DNA from: Methylomonas methanica
GTDB taxonomy: Bacteria > Pseudomonadota > Gammaproteobacteria > Methylococcales > Methylomonadaceae
Length of the DNA: 64,000 nucleotides
Reading direction: 5' to 3'
Assembly: GCF_001644035.1 (NCBI RefSeq)
Contig: NZ_LUUG01000139.1
Coordinates: 36,833-100,832 of the forward strand
The notes beneath the pieces are model-generated. The model ran no database searches. It was not told where the DNA came from and was given only the letters and a program-made list of their open reading frames with translations. A program made the translations under genes and the position numbers. This document shows, piece by piece, positions 1 through 8,759 of the stretch; the first letter of the stretch is position 1; every line of letters begins with the position of its first letter.

Positions 1-1477
1 GTGTCATGCCGCCCATTGCACACAAAGATCCGTAAGTCATGGTGTCGCATAAATCGCGCAACAACACGGTGTTTTTGTCCTGTTGCACGCCCTCGACGAT
101 GCGATCAATTACTTCGACGCCACGTGTTGATCCTATTCGGCAAGGTGTGCATTTGCCGCAGGATTCTTCCACACAAAATTCCATAGCATAACGCGCCATG
201 TCGGCCATGTTGACGGTGTCGTCATGAACCACAATGCCGCCATGACCCAATACCGCTGAAATAGCCGCGAAGGCTTCGTAATCCAACGGTGTATCGAATT
301 GGCCCTCATGCAGATAAGCACCCAGCGGTCCGCCGACCTGCACCGCGCGTATCGGTCGGCCGCTGGCTGAGCCGCCGCCGTAATCGTAAAGCAGCTCGCG
401 CAAGGTCATGCCGAAAGCCACCTCAAACAGACCGGGGTGCTTGATATTTCCAGCGAGTTGCAGAGGCAGGGTGCCGCGAGAGCGGCCCATGCCATAGTTT
501 TTATAATATTCGCCGCCTTTGTCCAGGATCACCGGAATCGAGGCCAGCGAAATGACATTGTTGACAATGGTGGGTTTGCCGAACAGGCCAACGATAGCGG
601 GTAGTGGCGGCTTAAAACGCACCAATCCGCGTTTACCTTCCAGGCTTTCCAATAGGGAGGTTTCTTCGCCGCAAATATAGGCTCCGGCGCCGCTGCGTAC
701 TTCCAGGTGGAATGTTTTGCCGCTGTTTTGGATGTTTTCGCCCAAATAGCCGTTTTTGTAAGCTGCCTCGATGGCTTGATTTAGGGCAATCTTGGCATGC
801 GGGTATTCGACGCGCAGATAAATATAACCTTGGGTAGCGCCCACGGCCAAGCCGGCGATAGTCATGCCTTCAATCAATACGAAGGGGTCGCCTTCCATGA
901 TCATTCTGTCGGAAAATGTACCGGAGTCGCCTTCGTCCGCATTACAGACGATGTACTTTTGATCCGCAGGAGCGTTTAACACCGTATTCCATTTGATGCC
1001 GGTCGGAAACGCCGCGCCGCCACGACCGCGCAAGCCTGAGTCAGTCACTTGTTTGACGATCTCGGTTTGTTGCAAGGCCAACGCATTTTTCAAACCGCGA
1101 TATCCGTCGTGAGCCAAGTAGTCGTCGATGTTAACCGGGTCGGTTAAGCCTACGCGGGCGAAGGTAAGACGGTTTTGATTTTTGAAATAAGCTATTTCTT
1201 CAATGTTACCTAAAAAGAGGGGGTGTTGCTTGCCGTCCAGCAGGCCGGCATCGAGTAAAGAGGCCACATCTTCCACTTGAACGGGGCCATAGGCAACTCT
1301 GCCTTGGCTGGTTTCGACTTCGATGAGGGGCTCCAGCCAGAACAATCCGCGAGAGCCATTGCGGACGATTTCAGCTGATAAGCCTTTGCTGCTAGCTTGC
1401 TGATCCAAGGCCTTGGCAACTTGCTCAGCACCGAGAGAAAGTGCGGTGGAATCACGAGAAATAAATACGCGTGTCAT
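1..1477 (-). CDS. fdsB: NAD-dependent formate dehydrogenase beta subunit (partial, 3' end outside window)
   Basis: Flavoprotein subunit of soluble Mo/W-type NAD-dependent formate dehydrogenase. It passes electrons from formate to NAD through FMN and an Fe-S cluster. The frame is open for at least 492 codons from an ATG at 1477 and runs off the left edge. By comparison with the family only a few tens of residues should be missing. Visible motifs are the NADH/FMN-binding GRGGAAFPTGIKW, the downstream NADEGDSGTFSDR, the glycine-rich GAGAYICGEETSLL, and near the end the 4Fe-4S ligand motif SCGKCTPCRIG (about 128-175). The N-terminal part is thioredoxin-like, which suits FdsB better than NuoF. The start overlaps the fdsG stop by one base (TAATG), so translation is probably coupled. 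In methylotrophs this enzyme performs the last oxidation step of C1 catabolism. A NuoF-like hydrogenase subunit is the main alternative. Confidence 0.9.
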   Translation of the reverse strand, partial: MTRVFISRDSTALSLGAEQVAKALDQQASSKGLSAEIVRNGSRGLFWLEPLIEVETSQGRVAYGPVQVEDVASLLDAGLLDGKQHPLFLGNIEEIAYFKNQNRLTFARVGLTDPVNIDDYLAHDGYRGLKNALALQQTEIVKQVTDSGLRGRGGAAFPTGIKWNTVLNAPADQKYIVCNADEGDSGTFSDRMIMEGDPFVLIEGMTIAGLAVGATQGYIYLRVEYPHAKIALNQAIEAAYKNGYLGENIQNSGKTFHLEVRSGAGAYICGEETSLLESLEGKRGLVRFKPPLPAIVGLFGKPTIVNNVISLASIPVILDKGGEYYKNYGMGRSRGTLPLQLAGNIKHPGLFEVAFGMTLRELLYDYGGGSASGRPIRAVQVGGPLGAYLHEGQFDTPLDYEAFAAISAVLGHGGIVVHDDTVNMADMARYAMEFCVEESCGKCTPCRIGSTRGVEVIDRIVEGVQQDKNTVLLRDLCDTMTYGSLCAMGGMT

Positions 1478-1956
1478 TATTTGGCACCTTTATAAGTGGC
1501 TAGCAAACGATCAAATTTTTCAGTTGTGACGCGACCCATCACCTCGTCGTCTATGGTGATTGATGGCGAACAAGCACAGTTACCCAAACAATAAACAGGT
1601 TCTAGTGAAAAAATTCCGTCGGCTGTGGTTTCGTGAAAATCGATGCCAAGTTGTTGTTTAACATGGGTTTCCAAAGCTTTTCCGTTCATGGCTTGGCATG
1701 ATTCGGCTCGACAAATTCGTATCGTGTGCTCTCCGGGCGGTGTCTCCCGAAAATAATGATAAAAACTAATAACCCCGTGGACTTCCGCTTGTGAAAGATT
1801 GAGCGCCTTGGCAATGTCTACTACGGCGGCCGGCGGGATGTAGCCCAGAGTGTCCTGAATACCATGCAAAATGGGCAACAGATTACCCGGCATTGCTTGA
1901 TGAGTGTTCAGTATTTCCAACACGGTGGGTTTTTGGGTTTGATAGTCTTGCATCAT
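1477..1956 (-). CDS. fdsG: NAD-dependent formate dehydrogenase gamma subunit
   Basis: NuoE-like 159-residue subunit carrying one 2Fe-2S cluster, partner of FdsB. An N-terminal helical region (about 1-75) precedes a thioredoxin-like fold. The four expected cysteine ligands are seen in [11 protein letters not shown] and CLGNCACSP. Length and the phrase GIDFHETT match FdsG better than NuoE. It is the first gene of the fds operon in the window, followed by fdsB with a one-base overlap. Two adjacent ATG codons (1956 and 1953) could both serve as start. The gene is transcribed away from bfd across a 235-bp spacer. Confidence 0.9.
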   Translation of the reverse strand: MMQDYQTQKPTVLEILNTHQAMPGNLLPILHGIQDTLGYIPPAAVVDIAKALNLSQAEVHGVISFYHYFRETPPGEHTIRICRAESCQAMNGKALETHVKQQLGIDFHETTADGIFSLEPVYCLGNCACSPSITIDDEVMGRVTTEKFDRLLATYKGAK

Positions 1957-2143
1957 TGGCTCTGTAATAAATGACGAAAAGGTTATCGTCCTATTTAATC
2001 ATGAACAAACCTGGATTTGCAATTCGGGTTCGTGCCTCAATCCCGCGTATTTCCTAAGCAAAGCAAGGTAATTGCAACATCGGACTCTGATTAGTTTGGG
2101 AAGTTCGCGTGGAAAAAATGTGATGGTGGATGCTTTACTTTTA

Positions 2144-2162
2144 AATGATAATTGTTATCATT
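2144..2162. promoter_or_regulatory. Fur box upstream of bfd
   Basis: The 19-base near-perfect palindrome AATGATAATTGTTATCATT closely matches the Fur operator consensus. It sits 29 bp before the bfd start codon, so iron-replete Fur probably represses bfd. It lies between divergent bfd and fdsG but close to bfd only. Confidence 0.85.
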
Positions 2163-2191
2163 AATGCGCATATGAATTAAGAGAGGGTGTT

Positions 2192-2383
2192 ATGTACGTA
2201 TGTGTGTGTAAAGCAGTCACCGATAGACAGGTTACGCAGGCAATTAGTCAAGGTGTATGTAATCGTAGGCAGTTGATGCAATGCACGGGCGCGGGTGGTG
2301 TGTGTGGAAAATGCACCGCGAGTATTAAAGCGCTGCTGGATGAAAATACGCAGAATCGGACGATGCAAGCTCACGCGGCATAG
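2192..2383 (+). CDS. bfd: Bacterioferritin-associated ferredoxin
   Basis: A 63-residue [2Fe-2S] protein that reduces and mobilises iron stored in bacterioferritin. The BFD fold ligands are visible as the N-terminal CVC pair and the later CTGAGGVCGKC segment, giving the CxC...CxxC pattern of the family. Length is typical. A GAGAGG ribosome site lies just upstream of the ATG. The Fur box at 2144-2162 implies induction under iron starvation. It is monocistronic, with a hairpin terminator 44 bp after the stop. No bacterioferritin gene is in the window. Confidence 0.92.
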   Translation: MYVCVCKAVTDRQVTQAISQGVCNRRQLMQCTGAGGVCGKCTASIKALLDENTQNRTMQAHAA

Positions 2384-2426
2384 CCAGTTTGTTAGCTGAG
2401 CTTATCGGGATTTGATGGTTCAAATT

Positions 2427-2463
2427 ACACAAAACAGAGCGAACACGCCGCCCTGTTTTGTGT
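2427..2463. terminator. Convergent hairpin terminator between bfd and ppiC-type gene
   Basis: Inverted repeat ACACAAAACAG / CTGTTTTGTGT with a 15-base loop, placed between the two converging genes. The T-rich arms suit bidirectional termination, although no long pure T tract follows. Confidence 0.6.
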
Positions 2464-2470
2464 TGAAAGA

Positions 2471-3451
2471 TTACTTAGCAGTAGCTGCTGGTTCGGCAGG
2501 TTTTATGTCTGCATTTGGCGCAGCGCTGGCTGGTTCCGCAGGAGTAGCTTCAGCAGCAGGCGCAGGTGCAGCCTGATCAGCTGGTGCTGCCGGTTGAGCT
2601 TCTTCTTGTTTTGGCGGTGTCGGCGGCAACAAGACTTCAACTTTAGCATTTTTGCGCAAATTTTCTATCATGGTTTGCGCTTTTTGGCGCTGTAACATTG
2701 GACGAATTTGTTCTTTAACTGAATCAAATGGCGGCGGTGTCAGAGCTCTGGATTCTTCACGCAGGATTACGTGCCAGCCAAACTGAGTTTGCACGGGTTG
2801 TTTGCTGAATTTGCCGTTTTCCAGCGCAACAACTGCTTCAGAGAAGGGCGGGACCATGCGGTCGGCGGTAAACCAACCTAAATCTCCACCTTCCGATCCC
2901 ATCGGGTCGATGGAATGTTTTTTAGCCAGCGCGGTAAAATCGCCGCCTTTTTCCAGTTCTGCGATCAGTTTTTTTGCTTCGTCTTCGGTTTTGACCAAAA
3001 TGTGGCGGGCTTTGTATTCGCTACCCATATTAGCCATTTTGGAGTCGTATTCCGCTTTGATTTCTTCGTCGGTGACTGGATTGGCTTTCAGATAGTCTTG
3101 CAGGGCTGCTTGCGACAATAAGGAGTTTCTAACGGTCGCCATGCGTTCGATCACTTCCGGCGATTTATCCAGTTGTTTTTGTACCGCTTGCTGAATCAGC
3201 AATTCGCGTTGAATCAGTTCTTCCAATAGCTGTTCTTTTGGGAATGTTTGGCCTTGGCTGCGTTCTGCAATTTCCTTTTCCAAGGTTTCCAAGGTTTTCT
3301 TGCTGATATAGGTGCCGTTAACCGAAGCAACCGCGTCCTCTTTGCTGACAGCCGGCGCCGCAGGTGCAGCCGCTTCCTTGGCTTTTTCTTCGAAGCAACC
3401 GGGTAACAGTACGCTACTGGCTAGTATCAGGGGAATAAGTTTCAGTTTCAT
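2471..3451 (-). CDS. PpiC-type peptidyl-prolyl isomerase lipoprotein
   Basis: A 326-residue periplasmic parvulin-type foldase. The N-terminus is a lipoprotein signal peptide with lipobox LLPGC (acylated Cys19). A SurA-like helical chaperone region occupies about 40-135. One rotamase domain occupies about 140-235, recognisable from EYKARHILVKTEDEA, GGDLGWF and QFGWHVI. The last 50 residues are an Ala/Pro-rich, probably disordered tail. It is the last gene of the minus operon that includes yciB, yciI and bolA, 14 bp after bolA. The family helps outer-membrane or exported proteins fold. The specific client is unknown. Confidence 0.85.
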   Translation of the reverse strand: MKLKLIPLILASSVLLPGCFEEKAKEAAAPAAPAVSKEDAVASVNGTYISKKTLETLEKEIAERSQGQTFPKEQLLEELIQRELLIQQAVQKQLDKSPEVIERMATVRNSLLSQAALQDYLKANPVTDEEIKAEYDSKMANMGSEYKARHILVKTEDEAKKLIAELEKGGDFTALAKKHSIDPMGSEGGDLGWFTADRMVPPFSEAVVALENGKFSKQPVQTQFGWHVILREESRALTPPPFDSVKEQIRPMLQRQKAQTMIENLRKNAKVEVLLPPTPPKQEEAQPAAPADQAAPAPAAEATPAEPASAAPNADIKPAEPAATAK

Positions 3452-3465
3452 CTTAAGAATTTCCT

Positions 3466-3729
3466 TTAGCTGTTTTCAGAGGGGGTTAAAGCGTTTATGC
3501 CCAGGGCATGGATTTCATCCTTCATCATGTCGCCCAAGGCCTGATAAACCAGCTGATGTCTTTGTACCAGCGATTTACCTTCGAATTGAGTGGATATGAG
3601 AGTGACATGGAAATGACCGCCACCTTTGTTACCGGCGTGGCCGGCATGTGCGGCGCTATGGTCGATGATTTCGATTAATTCTGGCTTAAAAGCTTCTTCC
3701 AGCTTCTGTCTGATATGGTCGGCTGTCAT
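3466..3729 (-). CDS. BolA family protein
   Basis: An 87-residue BolA/IbaG-like protein. The class II KH-like fold is recognisable, with [11 protein letters not shown] containing the conserved histidine pair and the later [13 protein letters not shown] helix. BolA proteins work with monothiol glutaredoxins in Fe-S cluster trafficking. No glutaredoxin gene is adjacent here. The start overlaps the yciI stop in an ATGA, which implies coupled translation. Confidence 0.88.
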   Translation of the reverse strand: MTADHIRQKLEEAFKPELIEIIDHSAAHAGHAGNKGGGHFHVTLISTQFEGKSLVQRHQLVYQALGDMMKDEIHALGINALTPSENS

Positions 3730-4028
3730 TGGGGAAACACTTGTTTGAAAGGTTTAACGGTAACGCGAGCATATACGCCCGCACAGATATAAGGATCGGC
3801 ATTGGCCCAGTCTTGGGCGTCCTGCTGACTGGCAAACTCGGCAACAATCAGGCTGCCGCTAAACCCGGCATCGCCAGGGTTGTCGCTATCTATTGCAGGA
3901 TGCGGACCCGCCAATACCAAGCGGCCTTGGTCTTGCAATTTATTTAAGCGTTCCAGATGCTGCGGACGGGCGGCTAGGCGATTGCTGAGGCTGCCCGCGA
4001 CATCTTCGGCCATGATGGCATATAACAT
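3726..4028 (-). CDS. YciI family protein
   Basis: A 100-residue YCII-domain protein with a dimeric ferredoxin-like alpha/beta fold. The family signature is seen in [21 protein letters not shown] and the C-terminal [17 protein letters not shown]. Biochemical function is not established for most members. It lies between yciB and bolA with one-base and four-base overlaps. That yciB-yciI pairing is common in proteobacteria and argues for a shared role in envelope or septation physiology (inference). Confidence 0.88.
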   Translation of the reverse strand: MLYAIMAEDVAGSLSNRLAARPQHLERLNKLQDQGRLVLAGPHPAIDSDNPGDAGFSGSLIVAEFASQQDAQDWANADPYICAGVYARVTVKPFKQVFPQ

Positions 4029-4570
4029 TACTCTTTAGCCTCTGGAGCGGGAATAAACTTATACAAGAACACTATTTGTACGGCAATAAAAATAAGCATC
4101 AGACCGGGAACGCCGAAAGTTTTAAAGCTGACCCAGTCGTCGGTGCTGTAGTTCGCCATCACATATAAATTTAAACAGCCGACCCCGATAAAAAACATGG
4201 ACCAGCTAAGGTTAAGGCGTTTCCAGATACGGTCAGGCAATTCGAGGTTTGCGCCCATCATACGTTCTATAAAGGTTTTTTTGCCGACGAATTGGCTGAC
4301 CAAAAATGCACCGCCGAATAGCCACTCAATGATGGTTAGCTTCCACTTAATGAATTGCTCGTCCTGCAAATATAGTGTCGCACCACCCATGACCAAAATT
4401 AATCCCAGTGTAATCCACTGCATGGTTTCAACTTTGCGATATAGCAGCCAATAGCTGATGACCTGCACAACCGTGGCGGCGATTACGACGGCAGTGGCAA
4501 TGTAAATGTCGTACAGTTTGTAGGCGACAAAGAATAGAACGATAGGGAAAAACTCTAAAAGCGGTTTCAT
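4028..4570 (-). CDS. yciB: Inner-membrane septation protein YciB (IspZ/IspA family)
   Basis: A 180-residue, mostly hydrophobic protein with about five membrane segments. It starts [20 protein letters not shown], a typical YciB N-terminus, and the family segment [13 protein letters not shown] is present. YciB is linked to intracellular septation and envelope integrity. The stop overlaps the yciI start as TAATG. It is the second gene of a five-gene minus operon. Confidence 0.92.
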   Translation of the reverse strand: MKPLLEFFPIVLFFVAYKLYDIYIATAVVIAATVVQVISYWLLYRKVETMQWITLGLILVMGGATLYLQDEQFIKWKLTIIEWLFGGAFLVSQFVGKKTFIERMMGANLELPDRIWKRLNLSWSMFFIGVGCLNLYVMANYSTDDWVSFKTFGVPGLMLIFIAVQIVFLYKFIPAPEAKE

Positions 4571-4597
4571 GATTGACGTTTAAAGATGGGAGGGAGG

Positions 4598-4927
4598 TTA
4601 GACGTAAAGATCGATACCGGAAATCATTTCGGCAACCCGTGTTTGGGCGGGTTGATTGCGGTTTTCTGTGTAGGCGTTCAATGCTTTCAACGTACGCGAA
4701 TTGCTTGGTTGGTCGTTATTGCTTACCGTCAACCCGTTATCTGCCAAAGCTGCCTTAATTTGCGCGGTTGATGAGGTTTTAGGTAAATCAGGATTCTGCC
4801 TGGGTATTCCGGTTTCGTCACTATTAGGCTTTTGCTTTTGTTCAAGATTATTATCTGGCCGTACGGCTCTCGGCTGGTTATAACCGACCGGATAAAAAGC
4901 CAAAGATGAACTGTGTATGGTGTTCAC
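4598..4927 (-). CDS. Hypothetical protein, 109 residues
   Basis: Not recognised. A polar, proline- and asparagine-rich sequence, probably disordered in its first half, then a short helical part (AQIKAALADNG) and the C-terminus ISGIDLYV. The start codon is GTG with only a weak ribosome site, and no in-frame ATG lies further in. It leads the yciB operon with 27 bp spacing. Same-strand placement and an open frame in dense DNA support a real gene, but the evidence is modest. Confidence 0.55.
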   Translation of the reverse strand: MNTIHSSSLAFYPVGYNQPRAVRPDNNLEQKQKPNSDETGIPRQNPDLPKTSSTAQIKAALADNGLTVSNNDQPSNSRTLKALNAYTENRNQPAQTRVAEMISGIDLYV

Positions 4928-5039
4928 GAAGCGTTATTAGAGCCCAAGTATCAATTACTTCATTGTAGAATCTTTGGCAGCAATTGTACATGAGCCTCGC
5001 GGCTTTGCTGCTAAAATGCCGGTTTTAAAGGAGGATTTC

Positions 5040-5345
5040 ATGGTTCAGTCTAATAATGTCGAGCTGGAAGCCGCGGCTTTCAGGCAATTGCTTACTCATT
5101 TGCAACAACATACCGAAGTACAAAATATCGAACTGATGGTGCTCGCCGATTTTTGCCGGAATTGCCTGGCGAAATGGTATGCAGCGGCAGCCGCAGAACG
5201 CGCAATCGACATCGATTACGAGCAAGCGCGGCAAATTGTCTACGGCATGCCTTACAGCGAATGGAAGGAAAAATATCAACGCGAAGCCACTCCAGAGCAG
5301 TTGGCGGCGTACGACGCAAAACAAAAACTGAAAGCGCAATCATGA
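5040..5345 (+). CDS. DUF1244 family protein
   Basis: A 101-residue protein of the DUF1244 family. The conserved core reads EVQNIELMVLADFCRNCL followed by AKWY, with two cysteines spaced CxxC. Function is unknown. The ATG at 5040 was chosen because AAGGAGG lies 6 bases upstream; a longer frame from 4974 lacks such a site. The stop overlaps the next start in ATGA, so it is probably co-translated with the methyltransferase gene. Confidence 0.85.
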   Translation: MVQSNNVELEAAAFRQLLTHLQQHTEVQNIELMVLADFCRNCLAKWYAAAAAERAIDIDYEQARQIVYGMPYSEWKEKYQREATPEQLAAYDAKQKLKAQS

Positions 5346-6073
5346 CGGATGAAAAACCTTTCGACGCGATGTTCTCCAGTGTGATTGGTCAAGAATATCA
5401 AATGCTAAACTTGATATGCCCATTTGCGACGGAAATGAGCCGCTTAGTCGGTGAAATGGTTGGCGCTTACTGTGAGGGGCGGAACACGCCCCAGACAGTG
5501 GTTGAGCTCGGGGGCGGTACGGGTATCACCACGCTGGCGATCCTGTCTGCCGCGGACAACCTGAATATATTAAGTGTCGATAACGAACCCACCATGCAAA
5601 ACCAGGCGAAGCAGAGTTTGCGGGATTGGGTTGCAGCAGGCAGATTGAGTTTTTCCGGCGAAGATGCGCTGGCGGCGTTGCAAGCGTTAACGAGTGACAG
5701 TGTCGATATTTTGGCGTCGGCATATACTTTGCATAATTTCCATATCGATTACCGGCGTCAAGTGTTGGCAGAAATATATCGGGTGTTAAAGCCGGGTGGA
5801 AAATTCGTCAACGGTGACCGTTATGCCTTGGATGATATCAGCGCGCATACCCGCAGCATTCAGCAAGAAGTCGGCGGCTATTTTAAGGTGTTGACCGAAA
5901 TCAACCGATTGGATTTACTTGAGCATTGGATAGTCCATCTGTTTAACGACGAGTCGGAAAATCATGTTATGCGCGAATCCGTCGCGTTGGCGCAGATGGC
6001 TGAGGCCGGTTTTCGGGACATCGATTTGCAGCAACGCATGGAGGTCAATGCCTTGGTAACTGCGGTTAAATGA
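5342..6073 (+). CDS. Class I SAM-dependent methyltransferase
   Basis: A 243-residue Rossmann-fold methyltransferase. Motif I is VVELGGGTGITTLAI (about residues 53-67), the acidic ribose-binding residue follows in LSVDNEP, and the post-motif is EIYRVLKPGGKFVNGDRY. Substrate cannot be told from sequence. The start at 5342 lies inside the DUF1244 stop (ATGA), so the longer upstream frame was rejected. The conserved pairing with DUF1244 suggests a joint role. Confidence 0.82.
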   Translation: MTDEKPFDAMFSSVIGQEYQMLNLICPFATEMSRLVGEMVGAYCEGRNTPQTVVELGGGTGITTLAILSAADNLNILSVDNEPTMQNQAKQSLRDWVAAGRLSFSGEDALAALQALTSDSVDILASAYTLHNFHIDYRRQVLAEIYRVLKPGGKFVNGDRYALDDISAHTRSIQQEVGGYFKVLTEINRLDLLEHWIVHLFNDESENHVMRESVALAQMAEAGFRDIDLQQRMEVNALVTAVK

Positions 6074-6135
6074 TACCTTGCGGTGCTTGCGAGTCAGGAT
6101 TTACTGAACTATGTGCGGCTTAAACGAGAAAAAAC

Positions 6136-7857
6136 ATGGCTGAATCGACTGGTAGTAAAAACAAAAAAACCTTGGATGCGTTCGCCGACGATCTGGATGC
6201 CATGCTCAATATTGGCGATCCCTCCGAACAACAGGTTGGCACGATAGACGATGACGAAGCCATTGACCGTTTGCTGGTGGGCGACGAGACATTCGAGCCT
6301 GAGGCGCAACAGGAGATTGACGAGTTCGCGGATATCGATGAATTGCTGAGTGCAAATGAGCCTAAGGCAGTATCGAGTTTAGCCGACGATATTGATGAGT
6401 TTGGCGACGATTTCAACGCCGACATCGGCATTAATCCCGGACGCGAGCAGCAAGTTATCGACGATGAGTTTGCCGATATCGTCGATGCCGAAAATCAGGG
6501 GAACCCTTTAGATTTGCCGGTTGATGATGTATTTGAAGAAGTAGCAGAGTTAGAGCGGGTCGGTCAAATCGACGATTTCCCCGAAGACACCCCGGTCGCA
6601 GCAGTGGATTTGCCGGAAACCGTGGTGGACGAACTGGAGAATATGGCCGAGATAGACGAGTTTTCCGATGACGCTGAGTTGGCTGGTGGCAATGCCGATT
6701 TTCTAATCGCGGATTTCGATATTTCGGCTGATGACGAATATGCACCAGCGCCACCGCCAATCGTCGATGATTTTGCCGATTTGGAAGAACCCGATAACAG
6801 CGTCCAAGCAAGTGCGCCGGAACCGGAGCCAGATTTGGATCAGATATTTGCGGCAGCGGTCAGTGAGCAAGATAGCGAAGAAGAATTAGTCGTAGTCCAG
6901 AGCAATGAGCCGGAAGTAGCGCCGATTGAGGTAGTCGAACAAGTTCGGGCTGCCCCGGCGGCGCCGATCCAAGTCATCGATCATAGTAGCGAAATTGCCG
7001 CGTTGAATCGGAATATCGTCGACCTCAAGAAACATCAACAGCAGATTCGCCACGACCTGACCGAGGCAGCAGGCAAGAATGAGTTGCTCGCTTGCCTGGA
7101 TAGTTTGGAAAGCCTGCAGACTGAACAGAAAAAAACCAAGCGGGCCTTGGATGCCCTGGCCGCTAAAAAGCCGGTTGCTGCCTATGTGGCCATTGGAATC
7201 GCGGCTGCGGCGCTGCTGATCGGCACCGGATTAGGAATACAAGGCATGATTGCCAAGTCGCAAGTTGGCGAGTTGGTCACCATTATCGGGAAATTGCAGG
7301 AACAAGTGAATGCCGCGCCTGCCAGCGACGCGGCTGACAAGGAGATGTTGCGCAAGCAGTTGGACGAATTGACGGTGAGCAATGGGGTGATGGCCACTCA
7401 GATTGCGGAACTAAGTAAGGCGGGGCATGCTGATACTGGTGCGGCAAAAGTGAACGGCGATCAGGCCAAGCCTTCTGCCGAAATCGGCAGCCAGATCATG
7501 CAAATCGGCGCTGCCATAGAAACGTTGCAAAACAAGGTGAGCGCCTTGGAAAAAGGTCGAGCGGTAGCTGCCGCGCCGGCCCCTAAGCCGGAGAAGAAAA
7601 AGCCGGTACCGGTCGAGGAAAATTGGGCGGTCAATTTAATAGCGTTTAAACAGGATTGGTATGCCAAGAGCAAAGCCCAAGAGTTCGCGGGCAAAGGTGT
7701 GCCGGCCAAAGTAATCAAAACCGAATCCAAGGGCGAAAACTGGTATCGTTTGTTTGTGGACGGATTTAAAACCCAGTACGAAGCGGCAGCTTATGCGGCG
7801 AAAATCAAGAAAACTCTCAATCTCGATTCGGTCTGGGTTACCCGCAATAAAGAATAG
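6136..7857 (+). CDS. SPOR-domain membrane protein with long acidic N-terminus
   Basis: A 573-residue single-pass protein. Residues 1-225 are very acidic and low in complexity and repeat a short DEF/DDF-centred motif. About 225-345 is polar with a helical, probably coiled-coil stretch. A membrane segment at about 346-372 reads AAYVAIGIAAAALLIGTGLG. About 375-480 is another coiled coil with Ala/Pro linkers. The last 80 residues are a SPOR domain (ENWAVNLIAF ... RLFVDGFKTQYEAAAYAAKI), which binds denuded peptidoglycan at division sites. No signal peptide precedes the acidic part, so it should be cytoplasmic with SPOR in the periplasm. This resembles DamX-like architecture but is not clearly DamX. 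The next gene starts 2 bp after the stop. Confidence 0.8.
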   Translation: MAESTGSKNKKTLDAFADDLDAMLNIGDPSEQQVGTIDDDEAIDRLLVGDETFEPEAQQEIDEFADIDELLSANEPKAVSSLADDIDEFGDDFNADIGINPGREQQVIDDEFADIVDAENQGNPLDLPVDDVFEEVAELERVGQIDDFPEDTPVAAVDLPETVVDELENMAEIDEFSDDAELAGGNADFLIADFDISADDEYAPAPPPIVDDFADLEEPDNSVQASAPEPEPDLDQIFAAAVSEQDSEEELVVVQSNEPEVAPIEVVEQVRAAPAAPIQVIDHSSEIAALNRNIVDLKKHQQQIRHDLTEAAGKNELLACLDSLESLQTEQKKTKRALDALAAKKPVAAYVAIGIAAAALLIGTGLGIQGMIAKSQVGELVTIIGKLQEQVNAAPASDAADKEMLRKQLDELTVSNGVMATQIAELSKAGHADTGAAKVNGDQAKPSAEIGSQIMQIGAAIETLQNKVSALEKGRAVAAAPAPKPEKKKPVPVEENWAVNLIAFKQDWYAKSKAQEFAGKGVPAKVIKTESKGENWYRLFVDGFKTQYEAAAYAAKIKKTLNLDSVWVTRNKE

Positions 7858-7859
7858 CC

Positions 7860-8759
7860 ATGGATAATCAGAAACTTGTGGTTGCAGTATCGTCCAGGGC
7901 CTTATTCAATCTGGATGAATCGCATGCGATTTTCGAAACCCAGGGCAAGGAAGCGTTCTGTCGTTATCAGATCGAGCACGAAAACGAAATTCTGCCGCCG
8001 GGTTTTGGATTTTCCTTGGTGAAGAAGTTTCTGGATATTAACAAAGCTTTTCCCGGCGCCCCGCTGGTAGAGATTATCCTGCTGTCGCAAAACAGCGCCG
8101 ATACCGGCTTGCGCATTTTTAACTCGATTAATCATTACGAACTGGCGATTAGCCGGGCGGCATTTACCAGTGGCGTGTCACCCTACGAATACATACCGGC
8201 TTTTGGAGCGCATCTGTTTTTATCCGCTAACGGTGACGATGTCAGAAAAGCCTTGGCGGCCGGTTATGCCGCAGCGACCATTGTCTCCGGCGCGGTAGCC
8301 AATCCGTCGCCGCAGTTGCGGATTGCTTTTGATGGCGATGCGGTGTTGTTTTCAGACGAGTCCGAGCGGATTTATCAACAACACGGTTTGGCAGCTTTTG
8401 CCGCTAACGAGCGCAGTGAAGCGCATAGGCCGCTATCCGACGGACCATTGAAAGAATTTTTAAGCGCCTTACACCGCATTCAGACGCATTTTGACCAGGA
8501 GTTGTCGCCGATCCGCACCGCGTTGGTCACCGCTCGGGCCGCTCCCGCTCACGAACGGGTGGTGAGAACCTTGCGGGCCTGGGGGATTAGAATAGACGAA
8601 GCCTTGTTTTTAGGCGGCATGCCCAAGGGTGCGTTTTTAAAAGCGTTTGGGGCCGATATTTTCTTCGATGATCAAAAAGGTCATTGCGATTCCGCAGAGT
8701 CCCATCAAATCGCTGCCGCCCACGTCCCTCATGGTGTCACAAATCAACACCGACCCTGA
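7860..8759 (+). CDS. Cytosolic 5'-nucleotidase family protein (PF06189-like)
   Basis: A 299-residue protein resembling the 5'-nucleotidase family related to vertebrate NT5C1. Recognisable stretches are VAVSSRALFNLDESHAIFE near the start, LLSQNSADTGLRIFNSI, and the catalytic-type IAFDGDAVLFSDESE. It hydrolyses nucleoside monophosphates. It is cytoplasmic, with no signal peptide. It begins 2 bp after the SPOR gene. Its 3' end overlaps the convergent 501-residue gene by 23 bp. Confidence 0.82.
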   Translation: MDNQKLVVAVSSRALFNLDESHAIFETQGKEAFCRYQIEHENEILPPGFGFSLVKKFLDINKAFPGAPLVEIILLSQNSADTGLRIFNSINHYELAISRAAFTSGVSPYEYIPAFGAHLFLSANGDDVRKALAAGYAAATIVSGAVANPSPQLRIAFDGDAVLFSDESERIYQQHGLAAFAANERSEAHRPLSDGPLKEFLSALHRIQTHFDQELSPIRTALVTARAAPAHERVVRTLRAWGIRIDEALFLGGMPKGAFLKAFGADIFFDDQKGHCDSAESHQIAAAHVPHGVTNQHRP

